Source of the DNA: Tipula vernalis
Lineage: Eukaryota; Arthropoda; Insecta; Diptera; Tipulidae
Assembly (NCBI GenBank): GCA_958295665.1
Contig: OY282560.1
Location: 146,932,091-146,996,090 of the forward strand
DNA length: 64,000 nt
Direction: 5' to 3'
Shown here: positions 59,292-64,000 of the stretch, piece by piece
Layout of the letters: each line of letters starts with the position of its first letter
Position numbering within the stretch: position 1 is the stretch's first letter
Position numbers and translations under genes: made by a program
The notes under the pieces: model-generated
Told to the model about the DNA's origin: nothing
Databases searched by the model: none
The model's input: the letters and a program-made list of their open reading frames with translations, nothing else

Positions 59292-59990
59292 CTATGCGGG
59301 CCTTACATTATTGAACATCAGCTGTTGGTCAACTTGGTTGAGTTGAATTTCATGTCGAACCATGTGTAACACAGTTGAAAGTTCAATTTGTTGATGAAGA
59401 TGTTGAAAAAAAAATTGATTTAAAAGCGGATCGAGTAGTGTGCTAACCTCTGACAGAACGGCTTGTTTCGTGATAATTCTGTGGGCGTGCACTGACGCCT
59501 TGAATATAAAGTTATCGTTTATTGGATCCAAACTCATGCCTAGTAACTTTATATAGGGCAAAGACTTAGTCCCTACTTCATCCAATTCCTTAACGTTCCC
59601 GTTATCTATGCCTTACCCGAAATTTAGTTTAGGATTTTTAGACAATTTCCTATTTTCGTAGTTGAATCCCATAATGAAGTAACAGATTATTAATGTCTTC
59701 TGTTAAGTGTTATCTTTGTTGCATGGTATCTATAGCAGCCAATTAGGTCATCTAAATAAACCATTTTTTATATTTCGTGGCACGCTACTGGATAGAATGC
59801 TTGTGCTCTTGTATTATTTGGTGAAGATATCTTATTGCCTGAAATGGTCCTCTGGATTATTTATAAATCACTGATTAAAGTCGGTTGAAGGTAAAAGGAT
59901 TGGAAAGCTATTTACGACATATAATTCTCTGGAATCCTGTATGGACATGGCTTGGATTTTTCAACACTTACCGGTACATTTTGTCTATCC
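59292..59990 (-). pseudogene. BEL/Pao-type reverse transcriptase fragment
   Basis: Minus-strand remains of an LTR-retrotransposon RT. Near 59770-59735 a frame reads MVYLDDLIGCY, the catalytic box in the form YLDD. After damage, 59560-59440 reads IKLLGMSLDPINDNFIF then RIITKQAVLSEVSTLLDPL, the segment just after the RT core that is characteristic of BEL/Pao elements. Order and orientation agree with the gag and protease pieces to the right. RNase H and integrase were not recognised. Confidence 0.7.
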
Positions 59991-60011
59991 CTGCGAAAAT
60001 GGCAAATCTAT

Positions 60012-60423
60012 AGCCGTGTTTTCCATGAGAACTGCACTAGAACTCGATAAAATTTAATTTACTTTTACTCTATGTAAGCCCAAAAAAATTAAATTCATAA
60101 AGCGGGAATATGTAGTTTATTTGACATAAATACACATTTTAAGCTTACAAATTTCCCCCTTCAGTTATTTCACCAATATTTTCTTATTTCTTACTGACGT
60201 CATTACACGCAACTACACTCGATAAATTCATGGGTTTATCAAGTGTAACTAAAAAATAAGCTATAATTGTAATTATTTGTTGCTCTAACAACTTAAAATT
60301 TGTATTTATGTTAAATGCACTACACATTGGCACTTTAGGAATTTCTTTTTTTTCTGTTTAAATAGAATCTAAGGAATTTAAAATTTATCGAGTTCTAGTG
60401 TAGTTCTCATGGAAAACACGACT
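60012..60423. mobile_element. MITE, 412 bp, inserted in the BEL/Pao relic
   Basis: Terminal inverted repeats of about 45 bp: AGCCGTGTTTTCCATGAGAA (60012) and, inverted from 60423, AGTCGTGTTTTCCATGAGAA, both followed by CT(A/G)CACTAGAACTCGAT. The trinucleotide TAT flanks both sides (60009-60011 and 60424-60426). Internal sequence is AT-rich and non-coding. The termini resemble those of the MITE at 13085 and the single end at 15776. Confidence 0.85.
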
Positions 60424-60785
60424 TATGTTGGTAATGCCAAGGATGATTGAATAATAGCTCGATCGAATGGTGGGCCGACAGCTAAATATGTATTGAGAGA
60501 CTGGCCTACAAAACAACTCGTAGTTTTGTGTGGATCTTGTATTTCTTAACACCTCCATGATGTAGTAAATAATAACCCCTGATGTAGTTCAGCTGCCGTC
60601 GATATTCCTTAGCTTATGTATGGTGACATTCAGTGTAAGCCTCAGTTTATCTGCTGGTTGTTTGAATGGTAGACTTACAGTAAATTGGATAACATCAATA
60701 TTCGCTTCTGGGTCATCTCGGTTGAACTATTTTCTTCCATCAAGCAAAACAGAAAAAACATGATCTGCTCCGATAAGAACATCTG

Positions 60786-61850
60786 CTACTTCTGGATAGT
60801 TAAAATTTGGATCGGCTTGGATACAACTATGGATAATCTTTCTCTTGTGAGTCCAGCCTTGGTAAGGCCTAGACCACTTACTGCAATTTGTGAGCTAGCT
60901 GGTTTTAATTTCAGTCGTTGTACGCAGGATTCAGTAATAAAACTACCTTGGGAGGCAGAGTCTAACAAGGATCGATAAATTTGAGGTTTTACATAAAAAT
61001 TCAATGCAGGAATTAATGTTGTTTTTACATTTTGATGGATGGTTTTCAATAAGATGTTTGGTTTCTGATGTTTTCAGAAGAAGCAAAATATGGTGTTTGA
61101 AAGCACATGCATGGTTGATAATTTCGCTTGCTACTAAATGAACTTTTACAGAAGAAGCTTTAGAGTTATCTGATTTCAATGAAGAGCTTAACGATTCCAA
61201 AGCGTCAATTCTAATTTCTAGAGATTTAAAAACAATCATTCCGCTGAAGTTTCTGCCCACATAAATTTACTTTCATCATTTAATTGTTGGACCAATAGCT
61301 AGCTTTAAGACCACGAACAACTTCATCTGCTGAACCTCTTAAGTTTTTCATTTTTCCAGCAGTCGCCATATGAAGCGGGAGATGTTCTACGAATGTTCGA
61401 ATGAATGAACTTATTAAATGTTTTTTTTAACATACCTATCTTCAAGCTCGTTTTGGGCCTCCAAATAGTTGGGCTCAGTGATACTAATGTGCAGGAGGAA
61501 GGTAGCTGCTTCTCCTCTCAATAACCCCTTTAAATATTGCAACTTCTGTGCTGAACTGAATATTTAACTTGACTTCAGCTTGACCGGAATGAGAAGCGTT
61601 GAACATCACATCGACCCCTAGAACGTCATTGCTAGGCACAATTGTACGTTGCCTAACAATTGAGTTTAGGTTGGCTTTTGCCATATAATATTTCAATATA
61701 TCAAAACTGGTCAACTCATTCATAAACGCGTCAACCCGACTCAACCGAATTCTAATTAATTCGGTATCTATGTCCGCGACAGCTGTGTTGATAAATTTAA
61801 TGAAGTTGAAATGTGATGACGAAATCCGCGTTGATGGGATGTACTTTAAT
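60786..61850 (-). pseudogene. BEL/Pao-type gag and protease fragments
   Basis: Reading leftward from 61850: a gag segment with EVAIFKGVIERRSSYLPPAH (frame 61744-61484), continuing in another frame ITEPNYLEAQNELED (about 61490-61440), then QQLNDESKFMWAET near 61290-61250 and IRIDALESL (61215). A zinc-knuckle region near 61120-61030 is badly damaged. The protease reads RSLLDSASQGSFITESCVQR (60970-60910), where the usual active-site D-S/T-G is D-S-A. This gag-protease order is typical of BEL/Pao. Stops and shifts throughout; no LTR recognised. Confidence 0.75.
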
Positions 61851-62220
61851 TTGATCTGCTTGCTAGTACTGGATTACTGGCAATAAACACTGCATTTCAA
61901 GGTGATTAATAGGTTCACTTTCACAATTTTCAAAATGGTAAAATAAGTCTTAATCTGTTCACTGATGAATCTAGACTTATTTCTTAATAAAACAATCGTA
62001 GACTGAATTTTTTAATACAAAACATCTTTTTCTAGGCCTCAATAAAAAAGTTTTTTATAATTTCCGGCTTTGACATATTTTCCCTTACCTACAAACAATT
62101 TTAGTATCCCATTTCCATCGTATATGCTGAATTTTATAAAAATCGGATAAGAAATAGCAAAATTCCTTCCTAATGAACCATATTCCAGAACTAACTAATG
62201 CTGCTAACATCGCAGAAATG
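61851..62220. other. AT-rich spacer right of the BEL/Pao relic
   Basis: May contain upstream parts of gag or LTR, but nothing can be read with confidence. Confidence 0.35.
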
Positions 62221-62305
62221 TTTGTCCGTGTCCGCTCTAATAAAGTGTCTCCGTTGTAGTGAGGTGTCCGTTAAAGTGACTGTCCGTTGAAATGAGGTGT
62301 CACTG
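62221..62305 (-). repeat. pogo/Tigger-like terminal repeat with tandem subunits
   Basis: Inverted from 62305 it reads CAGTGACACCTCATTTCAAC, followed outside by TA. The piece contains about four diverged 17-20 bp units of the form GTCCGTTRAARTGAGGT. It differs from the pogo-like end at 34933 but has the same architecture. No partner end found. Confidence 0.55.
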
Positions 62306-64000
62306 TAATATACTGTGTATATTATATCAAAATGACTTTATTAGCTATCAAATTCATATAAGTGTTGAAATAAATAAATGTTCACAGTTTATTGCAAATC
62401 CTCAAATTTAGTAATACATTTTTAAAAAACACAGTTTGTTTTAAACTAATGGTAGCCCCTTTCAAATTAATTTAATTTTCATGTACTTAGATTCTATTAA
62501 AATGATTGACAACTACTGATGGTAAACTCAATATACCTTCTTTATTTCGAGTTTGGCTCGATACGTTTGTTCTACATTTTGAAAGTGATATTTTTAATAC
62601 AAGGTATTTTAAGTAAATACACCCACAGGGTTTCATGCATTTACATATTTTCTGACAACATGCAATCCAAAACACAATTCAAAAGTAAATACAGTGTTCT
62701 GTTACAATGGATAATGCCAGCGTTATGTTTCATGATGCATTTTTCTGCTGTTTGGTAGGAATTATCCACACATCGTATAATGTCTATAAATAGGATAGAA
62801 GAGAAACTCTTAATTTATTGTTTATATTTATAAAAATTTAAACAGAAATATAATTAATCTGCCAAAATATATAATTGCATATTTACATCTTTTCAAATAT
62901 AAACGATCAAATTTCTTAAATCAAATAAATCAATCAATATTAAATTTCGATTCGCTCTTTTAAATAAAAGAACAATTTAATTTTGTGGTGTATATTAACG
63001 GAACTCCTGAAAAAGCCAATGCTCTCCGTTGACACTCAATTATAGGTATTACGTAAGATTTAAGCGCATATGTATTAATTAACACCCCACGCATATACAC
63101 ATCAAAATCACATGTAGCGTCGTTAATACAAAGCGCACACCAAATATTCAAATTGTTTTAAATCATAATACCAAAAATATAATAATAATAATAATAATAT
63201 TAATAATAACAATCAATAAACCAAAAATAATCGTTAATTGATCATCCAAATAATAATTTATGTTAAACGCAACGACGATGAATTTCTTCTTTTTCTTTTA
63301 CCTCCTCTTTATCTACTCAAAGAAAACGAATATACAACAACAACGATTTACTAAAAAGACGATAATCAAATATTTCAACACAACGAAAAAAAAAAAAATA
63401 AGAAGAATTACAATGCTCACACCAAACCATTATCTTGTCTTCAGCGAAATAAAAAAAAAAAAAAATTCTTAACAATAACGTTAAGAAGATGTAAATTCAA
63501 TCATCTTATTATTATTATTTATCCATTAATTAGACATTTAAGTATTCAACAATTGAAATCGAATTGAATTGAATCTGTATTCGATCGGTTCTAACAGAAT
63601 AAATAAATAATTGCCCAAAACCAGAAATACACAGAATAATAATACAAAAATAAATCGATGAGGTCCTAATTGTTTAAGAAATTCTACGATTTTTTTTTTT
63701 CTTTTCTTATTTATTTACTTATTATTTGTTATTAAAGTTAAATAATAAGACGAAATGTTATTTGAATTATTTCAACATACGGTAGTTAGTTTTCACACGG
63801 AATAATTGAATAAATTATTGTGTGAAAGATAATTTATTATTATTTGGTTTTTATTTTTTTTTTGGTTGATGCGCGAGCGGTGTAAATTTGGTCAGGTTGA
63901 CGAATAATCTATTTGTTGAGACAATTATTATTTGGGCTTTTTTGTTGAGGGACTAATGGATCGATTACGAACTATTTGAGCGAAATATATTAGAAATGCC
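62306..64000. other. AT-rich region to window end
   Basis: Simple-sequence rich: AAT repeats at 63179-63210, A tracts at 63388-63400 and 63450-63464, CAACAACAAC near 63335. Short frames (62519-62758, 62960-63151, 63260-63472) show no motifs. It could be host non-coding DNA. Confidence 0.4.

Overview
The window looks like a piece of an insect genome, most likely a fly (Diptera). It is very AT-rich, has long A/T tracts and short GT-AG introns (two of 59 nt can be read), and is crowded with decayed transposable elements of classes common in arthropods: Tc1, pogo/Tigger, hAT, PIF/Harbinger, LINEs of Jockey and LOA type, Ty3/gypsy and BEL/Pao relics, a tRNA-derived SINE and palindromic MITEs. I see no bacterial-style genes, no rRNA, no functional tRNA and no CRISPR array. 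No intact host protein gene can be defended. The best non-standard gene fragment is a two-exon 3' end at 22.65-23.10 kb.

Layout. 0-5 kb: Tc1 relic (+), pogo/Tigger relic (+), two related palindromes, second Tc1 relic (-). 5.4-8.2 kb: LINE relic (-). 8.2-9.3 kb: collapsed Ty3/gypsy pol (+). 9.2-10.3 kb: CAAC-rich repeat with a CAT minisatellite. 10.3-12.6 kb: a stretch with few recognisable elements. 12.6-15.3 kb: region bounded by an inverted repeat, holding a 240-bp palindromic MITE and an array of TTCGAG-type words. 15.5-22.3 kb: SINE fragment, hairpins, a foldback-like repeat and a composite inverted-repeat element. 22.65-23.1 kb: spliced exon pair. 23.1-28.7 kb: AT-rich, with a local cluster of GCGAT(C/T)(A/G)C words.

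29.1-35 kb: second copy of the composite inverted repeat, then a Jockey-type LINE with ORF1 and ORF2 split by a roughly 1-kb insertion, then a pogo-like terminus. 36.7-37.6 kb: second CAAC-type repeat, with arms in opposite orientation. 37.9-44.8 kb: two different hAT transposases pointing away from each other, with a young-looking LOA-type LINE between them (endonuclease, RT, RNase H, CCHC knuckle). 46.2-50.1 kb: two SINE copies in opposite orientation. 50.7-53.8 kb: PIF/Harbinger-like element with clear TIRs and TTA target duplications, itself hit by an hAT-like element. 54-55.4 kb: badly decayed LINE. 57.8-58.8 kb: another TTCGAG array. 59.3-61.9 kb: BEL/Pao relic (-) carrying a 412-bp MITE. 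62.2 kb: another pogo-like end. The remainder is AT-rich and unexplained.

Nothing here forms a working pathway. The biology is nested transposition and decay. The most distinctive signals are repeat families that can be delimited by eye: a MITE group sharing the terminal word TTCCATGAGAA with 3-bp target duplications, a tRNA-SINE with a 12-bp duplication, the dispersed TTCGAG arrays, and the spliced exon pair. Repeat boundaries and identities were read by eye without alignment software. Superfamily names rest on recognised motifs, not on database searches.
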